5,194 nucleotides of DNA from NCBI GenBank assembly GCA_009785655.1, contig WQVW01000133.1, positions 1 through 5,194 of the forward strand. The letters are read 5' to 3'. Shown in pieces: positions 1 through 4,519 of the stretch (within the stretch, counting starts at the first letter, position 1; the number at the start of each line of letters is the position of its first letter). A program made the translations under genes and the position numbers. A model generated the notes under the pieces. It was not told where the DNA came from. It searched no databases and saw nothing but the letters and a program-made list of their open reading frames with translations. This DNA is from Oscillospiraceae bacterium (GTDB lineage Bacteria > Bacillota > Clostridia > Oscillospirales > Oscillospiraceae).

Positions 1-73
1 TCCCGAAACTAAGCACATGGAATGCAAGAATTTTAACACAATTTTCGCATACTGTCAAAGTAAATTTTCATGG

Positions 74-102
74 TTGATAATAAGCAAGGAATGTAGTATA
101 AT
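74..102 (+). promoter_or_regulatory. Sigma-70/SigA-type promoter of the SRP RNA gene
   Basis: A -35 hexamer TTGATA (74-79) and a perfect -10 hexamer TATAAT (97-102) are separated by exactly 17 bp, giving a near-consensus housekeeping promoter. Transcription would start near 109-111, just before the 5' strand of the SRP RNA closing helix at 113. The strength fits a stable RNA that must be abundant. The surrounding sequence is AT-rich. Confidence 0.85.
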
Positions 103-110
103 ACTTTTCA

Positions 111-416
111 AGAACGACGAAGAGGTAAGGCTGCACTAGTCGGGGAGTTAGCGGTGCCCTGTTGCCTGCAACCCGCTACAGCAGGGGTGAATCCCGGCCC
201 TCGGACTTGTGATGTGCTGTCAGCATCTGATAAGCGGCGTTGATGAGCCGGTCTCGCGCAACGTAAATTCGTGAACCATGTCAGGCGGGGAACCGAGCAG
301 CATTAAGCGAAACCTTACGTGTGCCGCGAGGGCGCCGGTTCTGAGCTGGCTGTCAGAACTAGCGAGCATATCGCATTTTCAAAGGCCGGTGTGCAGTCTT
401 ACCATTTCGTTGTTTT
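111..416 (+). ncRNA. ffs: Signal recognition particle RNA, large Gram-positive type (scRNA / SRP RNA)
   Basis: This is the RNA scaffold of the signal recognition particle, which binds Ffh and targets ribosomes making membrane proteins to FtsY and SecYEG. The S-domain hairpin is clear: CAGG (282-285), stem CGG/CCG around a GGAA tetraloop (289-292), then AGCAG (296-300), the Ffh-binding signature. Just 5' is GTGAACCATG and 3' is CATTAAGCGAAACC, close to my recollection of the Bacillus subtilis scRNA. The 5' part (about 140-200, with GGTGCCCTG and GCAGGGGTGAATCCC) matches the Alu domain of Firmicute SRP RNAs. The ends pair: 124-136 with 391-403 (one G-U), continuing as 113-122 with 405-414 across one A/A mismatch. 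The mature RNA may be trimmed to about 124-403; exact ends are inferred. Its position upstream of dnaX is the classical Firmicute arrangement. Confidence 0.93.
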
Positions 417-425
417 GTTATTTAA
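391..425 (+). terminator. Probable 3' end / T-rich termination tract of the SRP RNA
   Basis: The 3' strand of the SRP closing helix runs into T-rich sequence (405-424, including TTGTTTTGTTATTT). A long helix followed by U-rich RNA resembles an intrinsic terminator, but the T-run is interrupted and the pairing partner is about 270 nt upstream. Termination may be incomplete, which would let transcription reach the small membrane-protein gene at 453. Confidence 0.4.
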
Positions 426-452
426 ATGAGGTGCAGGAGGAAGGGGAAGCAA

Positions 453-647
453 ATGAATACACCACTGAAAAAAGCCCGGATGATGCTTATAATCACGTCT
501 GTAGTTATGTTGATTTCAGCGATAAACATGATTGCACTTGGCTTTGGTTGGCTTCAAATTGTCATTTTTTGCGCTACTATAGTTGTTTTTCGTTCTCATT
601 TGACACAATATAGGGCAGCAAGAAAAGAAGATGAAGACACTCCGTAA
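453..647 (+). CDS. Small two-helix membrane protein, function unknown
   Basis: A 64-residue protein that I do not recognise as a named family. Two hydrophobic segments are visible, about residues 10-28 (LIITSVVMLISAINMIAL) and 30-46, separated only by a Gly-Phe-Gly turn, so a helical hairpin in the membrane is likely. The N-terminus is basic (KKAR) and the tail is charged (RAARKEDEDTP), which by the positive-inside rule favours a cytoplasmic N-terminus. ATG 453 is chosen over the in-frame ATG at 426 because AGGAGG (435-440) and a following GA-rich stretch lie between them and serve 453; nothing resembling a ribosome site precedes 426. The gene is AT-rich compared with dnaX. It may be transcribed by read-through from the SRP RNA promoter, as no separate promoter is evident. 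Existence is likely; function is unknown. Confidence 0.65.
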   Translation: MNTPLKKARMMLIITSVVMLISAINMIALGFGWLQIVIFCATIVVFRSHLTQYRAARKEDEDTP

Positions 648-660
648 TGAATATTATTCG

Positions 661-743
661 CATCATTTAAACAATTGGAGGCCACCCACTTTTATCTGGA
701 TCTATATAGTAAAATGGCAGTTGCGCAGATTTGCGAAGGACAA
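661..743 (+). pseudogene. Decayed duplicate of the dnaX ribosome site and first ~20 codons
   Basis: This stretch aligns with 1512-1600, the leader and start of the intact dnaX downstream. Identity is complete over GGAGGCCACCCAC (677-689 versus 1528-1540) and continues with substitutions, one 1-bp insertion and a short deletion through GCGCAG.TTTGCG to GGACAA; I count about 45 of 61 matching positions from the GGAGG to the TTTGCG block. The start codon is ruined (GTG to TTT at 690-692). The reading frame nevertheless gives FYLDLYSK...GQ, recognisably like dnaX VYQALYRK...GQ. Similarity also extends upstream (CATCA, TTT, ACAA). The relic ends where the left inverted repeat of the DUF559 element begins, and no more of dnaX follows. 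It is non-functional as dnaX, though the preserved GGAGG could in principle still load ribosomes. Confidence 0.75.
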
Positions 744-792
744 AACACCCGCCGCCTGTGGGCGGCATCCTCTTTACTAAAGAGGGCTAGGG
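740..792 (+). repeat. Left terminal inverted repeat (53 bp) of the DUF559 element
   Basis: Pairs with 1164-1216 at 51 of 53 positions; the mismatches are at 768 (T against G) and 789 (A against C). It contains two palindromes: GCCGCC-TGTG-GGCGGC at 751-766 and CCTCTTTA-C-TAAAGAGG at 769-785. The GGAGG ribosome site of the nuclease gene begins 3 bp beyond the arm. Confidence 0.9.
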
Positions 793-794
793 AC

Positions 795-799
795 GGAGG
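795..799 (+). promoter_or_regulatory. Ribosome binding site GGAGG deciding the DUF559 start
   Basis: GGAGG lies 7 nt before ATG 807 and 4 nt before ATG 804. The spacing favours 807, giving MLPYNKK, the usual opening for this kind of protein as I recall it. The reading frame is open upstream through the left repeat to about 675, but that extension is repeat and dnaX relic rather than protein family sequence. Confidence 0.6.
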
Positions 800-806
800 T
801 AATATG

Positions 807-1179
807 ATGTTGCCTTATAATAAAAAATTCAAATTGCGAGCGCGTGAGTTGCGGAGAAATGCAACACCGCAGGAAAACAAGCTGTGGTATGGATTTTTGC
901 GTAAACATCCTTGTCCTTTTACAAGACAAAAAAATAGTAGATAACTACATTGTTGACTTTTTATGTATTTCAAAAAACCTTGTTATCGAAATTGATGGAA
1001 GCCAACATTTTACCGATGACGGTTTAGAATATGATAATATACGTACGGATTTATTAGAGAGTTTAGGATTGCACGTTATGCGGTTCACGAATATTCAGAT
1101 AGACAGATCTTTCGATGAAGTTTGCACAGAGGTGCAGGACTACATAGATTCATATAGCCAAAGCCCCAGCCCTCTTTAG
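807..1179 (+). pseudogene. DUF559 Vsr-like endonuclease, frameshifted in an A7 run
   Basis: Two overlapping frames together give a full 123-aa DUF559 protein, a family with the Vsr/PD-(D/E)XK nuclease fold. The first frame supplies MLPYNKKFKLRARELRRNAT...FTRQK and then stops at 942-944; the second continues IVDNYIVDF...VIEIDGSQHF...LGLHVMRFTN. The break is at seven A's (928-934); removing one A joins them exactly as TRQK-IVDN. Likely catalytic residues in the joined protein are D50 (IVDF), E61 and D63 (EIDG) and H67, all present. The C-terminus (SPSPL) is encoded by the right inverted repeat. Because the rest is intact, the lesion is recent, a sequencing error, or is bypassed by transcriptional slippage on the A-run. 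I annotate it as a pseudogene for caution. Cellular role and target are unknown. Confidence 0.8.
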
Positions 1180-1216
1180 TAAAGAGGGTGCCGCCCACAG
1201 GCGGCGGGTGTTTTGT
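1164..1216 (-). repeat. Right terminal inverted repeat (53 bp) of the DUF559 element
   Basis: Reverse complement of 740-792 with two differences. It contains CCCTCTTTA-G-TAAAGAGGG (1170-1188) and GCCGCC-CACA-GGCGGC (1190-1205). The TAG stop of the nuclease frame (1177-1179) falls at the apex of the first palindrome. Confidence 0.9.
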
Positions 1217-1220
1217 TCTT
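1190..1220 (+). terminator. Possible intrinsic terminator formed by the right repeat
   Basis: The 6-bp all-GC hairpin (1190-1205, loop CACA) is followed, after GGGTG, by TTTTGTTCTTT (1211-1221). This resembles a Rho-independent terminator for transcription leaving the nuclease gene. By symmetry the left arm would terminate transcription coming from the right on the other strand. The few bases between stem and T-run weaken the call. Confidence 0.4.
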
Positions 1221-1252
1221 TGTAGAATTTTTTGTTTTGTGGGGATGTTGCA

Positions 1253-1501
1253 ATGTCTGATGATTTTATTGTAGCTCATAAATTTTGCACAAATAATCGG
1301 AATGCTCTTATGAATGACAACTTGTGTGGGTGTTTTTATTGCATGAAAATATTTGACCCATCTGAGATAAATGAATGGGTTGAAGATACAAGCGGGACTG
1401 CACTTTGCCCATATTGTGGCATAGATTCGATAATAGGGGAAAGCAGCAAATACCCAGTAACAGAAGAATTTTTATTAAAAATGAATCAATGCTGGTTCTG
1501 A
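1253..1501 (+). CDS. Small zinc-ribbon protein with two CxxC knuckles
   Basis: An 82-residue soluble protein. Two cysteine pairs, C27-F-Y-C30 and C52-P-Y-C55, with a further cysteine at C25, make a zinc ribbon likely. The second half, LCPYCGIDSIIGESSKYPVT followed by EEFLLKMNQCWF, resembles small conserved bacterial proteins often named only 'cytoplasmic protein'; that is recollection, not a search. ATG 1253 is chosen because family-like sequence starts at MSDDFIVAHKF; the in-frame ATG at 1232 would add seven unrelated residues. Only a weak GGGGA (1241-1245) lies 7 nt ahead of the ATG, so expression may be low. No signal peptide or membrane segment is seen. The gene lies between the DUF559 element and dnaX, is AT-rich like its left neighbours, and probably came with the accessory block. 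Function is unknown; binding nucleic acid or protein would be a guess. Confidence 0.75.
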   Translation: MSDDFIVAHKFCTNNRNALMNDNLCGCFYCMKIFDPSEINEWVEDTSGTALCPYCGIDSIIGESSKYPVTEEFLLKMNQCWF

Positions 1502-1511
1502 AGAAAATAAA

Positions 1512-1600
1512 CATCACATTTCACAACGGAGGCCACCCACGTGTACCAAGCTTTATACAGAAAATACCGGCCGCGCAGGTTTGCGGACGTATCGGGACAA
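1512..1600 (+). repeat. Intact copy of the dnaX 5' direct repeat
   Basis: Leader, GGAGG (1528-1532) and first 20 codons of dnaX, repeated in diverged form at 661-743. The two copies bracket the DUF559 element and the zinc-ribbon gene, about 850 bp apart in start position. Confidence 0.7.
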
Positions 1601-3160
1601 GAACATATCACACAGACGCTGCAGCGGCAGGTGGAGACGCACCGGCTCTCGCATGCGTATCTTTTTATCGGTGCCCGGGGGACGGGTAAAACGTCATGCG
1701 CGAAAATCCTCTCCCGCGCGGTGAATTGCCAAAATCCCAAAGACGGTGATCCATGCAATGAATGTGTGTCTTGCATCGGCATTGAGAATGGGTCGATTCT
1801 GGACGTGCTGGAACTCGATGCCGCGTCGAACAACGGTGTTGACAATGTCCGTGCACTGCGGGAAGAGGCCGTATATTCACCGGCGGCGGTATATAAACGC
1901 GTGTATATCATAGACGAAGTGCATATGCTGTCAATCGCCGCGTTCAACGCATTGCTGAAACTGCTTGAAGAACCGCCGGAACACTTGATGTTCATCCTGG
2001 CGACGACTGAACTGCACAAAGTCCCGGCGACGATTTTGTCTAGGTGTCAGCGATTTTCGTTCAAACGGCTTTCAAACGAGGCAATCGCAGGACGGCTGAA
2101 TTTTGTTGCACGTGAGGAAGGGCTTGAACTCACAGAAGACGCGGCGGAGAAACTGGCCGTGTTGTCCGATGGTTCGATGAGGGATGCGTTGTCATTGCTG
2201 GATCAATGCGCGTCTGAATCTGTCATCGACCTGCCGTGTGTGCTAGATACGGTCGGTTTAGCGATGAGTTCAGAGATTGTCGGCATCGCTGATGCGGTGG
2301 CTGATAGAGCGTTGGAACCGGCGTTGGAAATTTTCACACGGCTTTACACCGGCGGACGGGATTTATCGTCGCTGTTGGGCGAACTCGCGGCACTGATGCG
2401 CGACTTGCTTGTATATAAACTCTCGCCGAATTCCCCGCTTTTGGGCGGCGGATTTTCTGCGACGGAACTCGCCGAGCTGTCGGAAAAACTCTCGGCAGAG
2501 CGTGTTTTCCATTGTCTTGAGATGATACGAGATGCCACGGCCAGCCTTTCCCGCGCCGGCGGCAAACTGCCGGTGGAGATGTGCATTATCAGGATGTGCA
2601 ACGAGAGTCTGTCGGACTCAACCGCGGCATTGTTGTCCCGGATAGAGCGGCTTGAATCCGCGGCGCAAAGCGGTGAAACCCTTGCGCCGCAAGCGGTGGA
2701 GAGGAAGCGGGATACGACACCTTTGCCGCAACCCCAAACTGTTGCGGATGCACAACCTATTGAAACGCCAGCGCCGCTACCAGATCCGGCAGTAAGTCCG
2801 ACACCAGCAATGGCTGAAGCTTCGCCGGAAAAGCCAACGAAGACGGCTCAGGACGGGGATGCCGCTTGGCAGGAAATTTTGGCACTTTTGAAAAATGACC
2901 CGCCGACATATGCGGTGTTGAGCGACAGCGCGAAAATCTCCCCGACAATACAAGACGGCGAGATAATCTTACGCGCAAGCAATCCGTTTGCAATGAACGC
3001 GATTGAATCAAAAGCACTGTCTGACCGGCTGAAAGAAGCGGCACGTCAGGTATTAGGGCGAGAGGTGATGATCCGCGCACAATTGGGCGGAGAAGAACCG
3101 AGTAAAAAAGGCAATAATATTGAAAATTTAAGCGCATTTGGTATAGTCAAGTTTGAATAA
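1541..3160 (+). CDS. dnaX: DNA polymerase III subunit gamma/tau (clamp-loader ATPase)
   Basis: The 539-aa clamp-loader ATPase of the replisome; it loads the beta clamp onto primed DNA and, as tau, bridges polymerases and helicase. Visible motifs are Walker A GARGTGKT (44-51), a zinc module with C63, C72, C75 and C78, Walker B VYIIDEVHML (121-130), sensor 1 FILATTE (151-157), the SRC arginine-finger motif (167-169) and sensor 2 GSMRDA (211-216). Domain III follows to about residue 355, then a Pro/Ala-rich linker (about 380-435) and a C-terminal domain (about 441-520). Length is near the usual 550-560 of Firmicute tau. Translation starts at GTG 1541, with GGAGG (1528-1532) 8 nt upstream; the product starts YQALYRKYRP, the typical N-terminus. 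I see no convincing programmed frameshift for a short gamma form. A decayed copy of its 5' end lies at 661-743. Confidence 0.97.
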   Translation: MYQALYRKYRPRRFADVSGQEHITQTLQRQVETHRLSHAYLFIGARGTGKTSCAKILSRAVNCQNPKDGDPCNECVSCIGIENGSILDVLELDAASNNGVDNVRALREEAVYSPAAVYKRVYIIDEVHMLSIAAFNALLKLLEEPPEHLMFILATTELHKVPATILSRCQRFSFKRLSNEAIAGRLNFVAREEGLELTEDAAEKLAVLSDGSMRDALSLLDQCASESVIDLPCVLDTVGLAMSSEIVGIADAVADRALEPALEIFTRLYTGGRDLSSLLGELAALMRDLLVYKLSPNSPLLGGGFSATELAELSEKLSAERVFHCLEMIRDATASLSRAGGKLPVEMCIIRMCNESLSDSTAALLSRIERLESAAQSGETLAPQAVERKRDTTPLPQPQTVADAQPIETPAPLPDPAVSPTPAMAEASPEKPTKTAQDGDAAWQEILALLKNDPPTYAVLSDSAKISPTIQDGEIILRASNPFAMNAIESKALSDRLKEAARQVLGREVMIRAQLGGEEPSKKGNNIENLSAFGIVKFE

Positions 3161-3191
3161 AGCTTTAAATTAATAAGGAGGAGCGGTTACA

Positions 3192-3536
3192 ATGGCAAAA
3201 GGCGGATTTCGCGGCGGCAGCTACGGCGGCGGCGGTATGAACAAAAACATGATGAAGCAGGCTCAAAAAATGCAAGAGGATTTTTTGAAGATGCAAGAGG
3301 AAATGGAAGATAAGACATACGAGGCGCAATCCGGCGGCGGCGCAGTGACAGCGGTGGTGAATGGCAAGCATGAGGTTGTCAGTCTCACGATTGAGCCGGA
3401 CGTTGTTGACCCGGAAGATGTTGAAATGCTGCAAGACTTGGTGATGGCCGCAATAAACGAAGCAATGCGCCGCGCGGAAGCCAGTGCCAGTGAGACAATG
3501 TCAAAGCTCACAGGCGGGCTGAATCTCGGATTTTAG
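3192..3536 (+). CDS. ybaB: YbaB/EbfC family nucleoid-associated protein
   Basis: A 114-aa member of the YbaB/EbfC family, small dimeric proteins that bind DNA and associate with the nucleoid. After a glycine-rich N-terminal extension (GGFRGGSYGGGG, residues 4-15) comes the family core: a Met/Gln/Lys-rich helix (MNKNMMKQAQKMQEDFLKMQ, 16-35), the beta-region with GGGAVTAVVNGKHEVVSLTI (48-67), DPEDVEMLQDLVMAAINEA (73-91) and a C-terminal helix ending LTGGLNLGF. Start ATG 3192 has a strong AAGGAGGAG (3175-3183) 8 nt upstream. It lies 31 nt after dnaX, the usual pairing, and is probably in the same transcript. In many Firmicutes recR comes next; here an acetyltransferase does. The symbol follows the family name; the precise role here is not shown. 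Confidence 0.95.
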   Translation: MAKGGFRGGSYGGGGMNKNMMKQAQKMQEDFLKMQEEMEDKTYEAQSGGGAVTAVVNGKHEVVSLTIEPDVVDPEDVEMLQDLVMAAINEAMRRAEASASETMSKLTGGLNLGF

Positions 3537-3540
3537 GTTA

Positions 3541-3984
3541 ATGGAATTCGCAATCAGAGAGATTCGGCGGGAAGACCTGCCGGATCTATTGCGGTTGTAC
3601 ACATATCTGCATGACAACCCGTATCCGGTCATAGATCAGCATATTGAAAGTATGTGGTTGGAGATATTAAACGACCGAAACCATCATATACTATTAGGCC
3701 ACGCAAATGGGGTGCTTGTGAGTTCCTGCGTTGTCGTCACCGTGCCGAATCTTACACGCGGACAGCGGCCGTATGCGTTGGTTGAAAACGTGGTGACGCA
3801 TCCGGACTTCAGACGGCATGGCTATGGGTTGCGTATTCTGACAGCGGCAAAAGAAATCGCGGTTCGGGGAAATTGCTATAAAATCATGCTGATGACCGGT
3901 TCAAAAAAACAAAGCATACTGGATTTCTACAAAAAAGCTGGGTACAGCTCAGATGAGAAAACGGCATTTATACAAAGGTTGTAA
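3541..3984 (+). CDS. GNAT family N-acetyltransferase
   Basis: A 147-aa single-domain GNAT enzyme, transferring acetyl from acetyl-CoA to an unknown amine. The acetyl-CoA motif is clear: ALVENVVTHPDFRRHGYGLR (79-98), with RRHGYG (91-96) as the Q/RxxGxG/A pyrophosphate loop. The C-terminal half (NCYKIMLMTGSK, 111-122; FYKKAGY, 129-135) has the usual motif-B pattern. The segment NLTRGQRPYALVENVV is shared, as I remember it, with a common uncharacterised bacterial GNAT group. The start lies 4 nt after the ybaB stop with no clear ribosome site, suggesting translational coupling. It occupies the place where recR often sits. Two palindromes follow its stop. Substrate cannot be read from the sequence. 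Confidence 0.9.
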   Translation: MEFAIREIRREDLPDLLRLYTYLHDNPYPVIDQHIESMWLEILNDRNHHILLGHANGVLVSSCVVVTVPNLTRGQRPYALVENVVTHPDFRRHGYGLRILTAAKEIAVRGNCYKIMLMTGSKKQSILDFYKKAGYSSDEKTAFIQRL

Positions 3985-3990
3985 TATGCA

Positions 3991-4012
3991 GGGGACGATG
4001 GCAATCGTCCCC
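3991..4012. repeat. Palindrome 1 (9-bp stem, 4-nt loop)
   Basis: GGGGACGAT (3991-3999) and ATCGTCCCC (4004-4012) flank GGCA. It starts 7 nt after the acetyltransferase stop and has no T-run, so it is not a classical terminator. It forms a tandem pair with the palindrome at 4020-4039. Confidence 0.85.
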
Positions 4013-4019
4013 AAACATC

Positions 4020-4039
4020 GGGCGGATTGCCATCCGCCC
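4020..4039. repeat. Palindrome 2 (8-bp stem, 4-nt loop), REP-like
   Basis: GGGCGGAT (4020-4027) and ATCCGCCC (4032-4039) flank TGCC. Read on the other strand with its flank it gives GTAGGGGCGGATGGCAATCC, which resembles a dispersed intergenic repeat I recall from clostridial genomes; this needs a genome search. It lies 21 nt before the ogt start. Confidence 0.85.
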
Positions 4040-4060
4040 CTACACAGGATGGTGACAAAA

Positions 4061-4519
4061 ATGAAATATTCATATACATATGATTCCCCCGTTGGGTTGA
4101 TTTACATAGCGGAGTCTGACGGTGCGATAACGGACGTGATGTTCCGGCCGATTGAGGGCACAACGGAGCAGGAAACTCCGCTTATTTCACGTGCTATAGA
4201 AATGCTGCGGGAATATTTTGCCGGTACGCGGCGGGAGTTTGATTTGCCGCTAAATCCTGCAGGCACTGAGTTTCAAAAGAGCGCATGGAAAGCCCTTTTG
4301 ACCATAACACATGGTCAAACGAAGACATACAAGCAGCAAGCAGAGGCGATAGGCAACCCGAAAGCGTGCAGAGCTGTCGGCGCGGCGAATGGGAAAAACC
4401 CGATTAATATTTTCATCCCCTGCCATCGTGTGATCGGCGCCAACAAAACACTGACCGGATACGGCGGCGGACTTGAAGTGAAAAAGTTCCTGCTGGAGCT
4501 GGAGGGGCATTATGATTGA
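4061..4519 (+). CDS. ogt: Methylated-DNA--[protein]-cysteine S-methyltransferase (O6-alkylguanine repair)
   Basis: A 152-aa suicide DNA-repair protein that moves the alkyl group from O6-alkylguanine onto its own cysteine. The active-site motif IPCHRVIG (119-126) is intact with C121 as acceptor. RAVGAANGKNP (104-114) contains the arginine that flips the base and the conserved asparagine hinge, and YGGGLEVK (134-141) completes the substrate pocket. The N-terminal domain (SYTYDSPVGLIYIAESDG, 4-21) is the usual Ogt-type ribonuclease-like fold, and no Ada-type regulatory domain is fused. ATG 4061 is chosen because earlier in-frame codons (including ATG 4049) read through the palindromes at 3991-4039 and are not family sequence; a weak AGGA lies at 4046-4049. 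The gene overlaps the next one by 8 nt. The symbol ogt is used for the family. Confidence 0.95.
   Translation: MKYSYTYDSPVGLIYIAESDGAITDVMFRPIEGTTEQETPLISRAIEMLREYFAGTRREFDLPLNPAGTEFQKSAWKALLTITHGQTKTYKQQAEAIGNPKACRAVGAANGKNPINIFIPCHRVIGANKTLTGYGGGLEVKKFLLELEGHYD
4501..4507 (+). promoter_or_regulatory. Ribosome binding site inside the ogt 3' end
   Basis: GGAGGGG sits within the last codons of ogt, 4 nt before ATG 4512 of the next acetyltransferase. It fixes that start and implies coupled translation across the 8-nt overlap. Confidence 0.7.

Larger units (their letters stand above)
740..1216 (+). mobile_element. Compact inverted-repeat-bounded element carrying a DUF559 nuclease
   Basis: A unit of about 477 bp bounded by 53-bp inverted repeats (740-792 and 1164-1216) that differ at only two positions. 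The single gene inside encodes a Vsr-like DUF559 endonuclease, and its stop codon lies inside the right repeat. Each repeat contains two perfect hairpins. The unit is more AT-rich in its coding core than dnaX and sits against a broken copy of the dnaX start. The architecture of one small nuclease gene between hairpin-rich ends recalls RAYT/REP or IS200/IS605-like logic, but DUF559 is a different fold and I know of no proven transposition by it. No target-site duplication is visible at the repeat edges. Calling it mobile is inference; the repeat structure is seen directly. Confidence 0.6.

Noticed and set aside
278..613. Open frame of 111 codons across the SRP RNA and the membrane-protein gene
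   Set aside because: It reads through the structured SRP RNA and a different frame of the 453-647 gene; no ribosome site and no family resemblance.
675..806. N-terminal extension of the nuclease frame from TTG 675
   Set aside because: It translates the dnaX relic and the left inverted repeat. The GGAGG at 795-799 supports the start at 807.
740..1216. CRISPR array or tRNA-linked attachment site
   Set aside because: There are only two inverted copies, no regularly spaced direct repeats, and no tRNA or integrase in the window.
1085..1279. Reverse-strand frame with KHPPPVGGTLFTKEGWG
   Set aside because: The peptide comes from the inverted repeat read on the other strand, a common false ORF from such repeats.
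1486..2019. 177-codon reverse-strand frame opposite dnaX
   Set aside because: Shadow of dnaX: low-complexity Ser/Arg-rich translation, no ribosome site, and dnaX is certain.
3094..3120. Possible programmed -1 frameshift (A6 run) near the end of dnaX
   Set aside because: The run is AGT AAA AAA GGC, only about 13 codons before the normal stop. A shift would change only a few residues and cannot make a gamma-type product.
3953..4060. Longer ogt starting upstream
   Set aside because: The extra codons run through the end of the acetyltransferase and the two palindromes; the Ogt fold begins at 4061.
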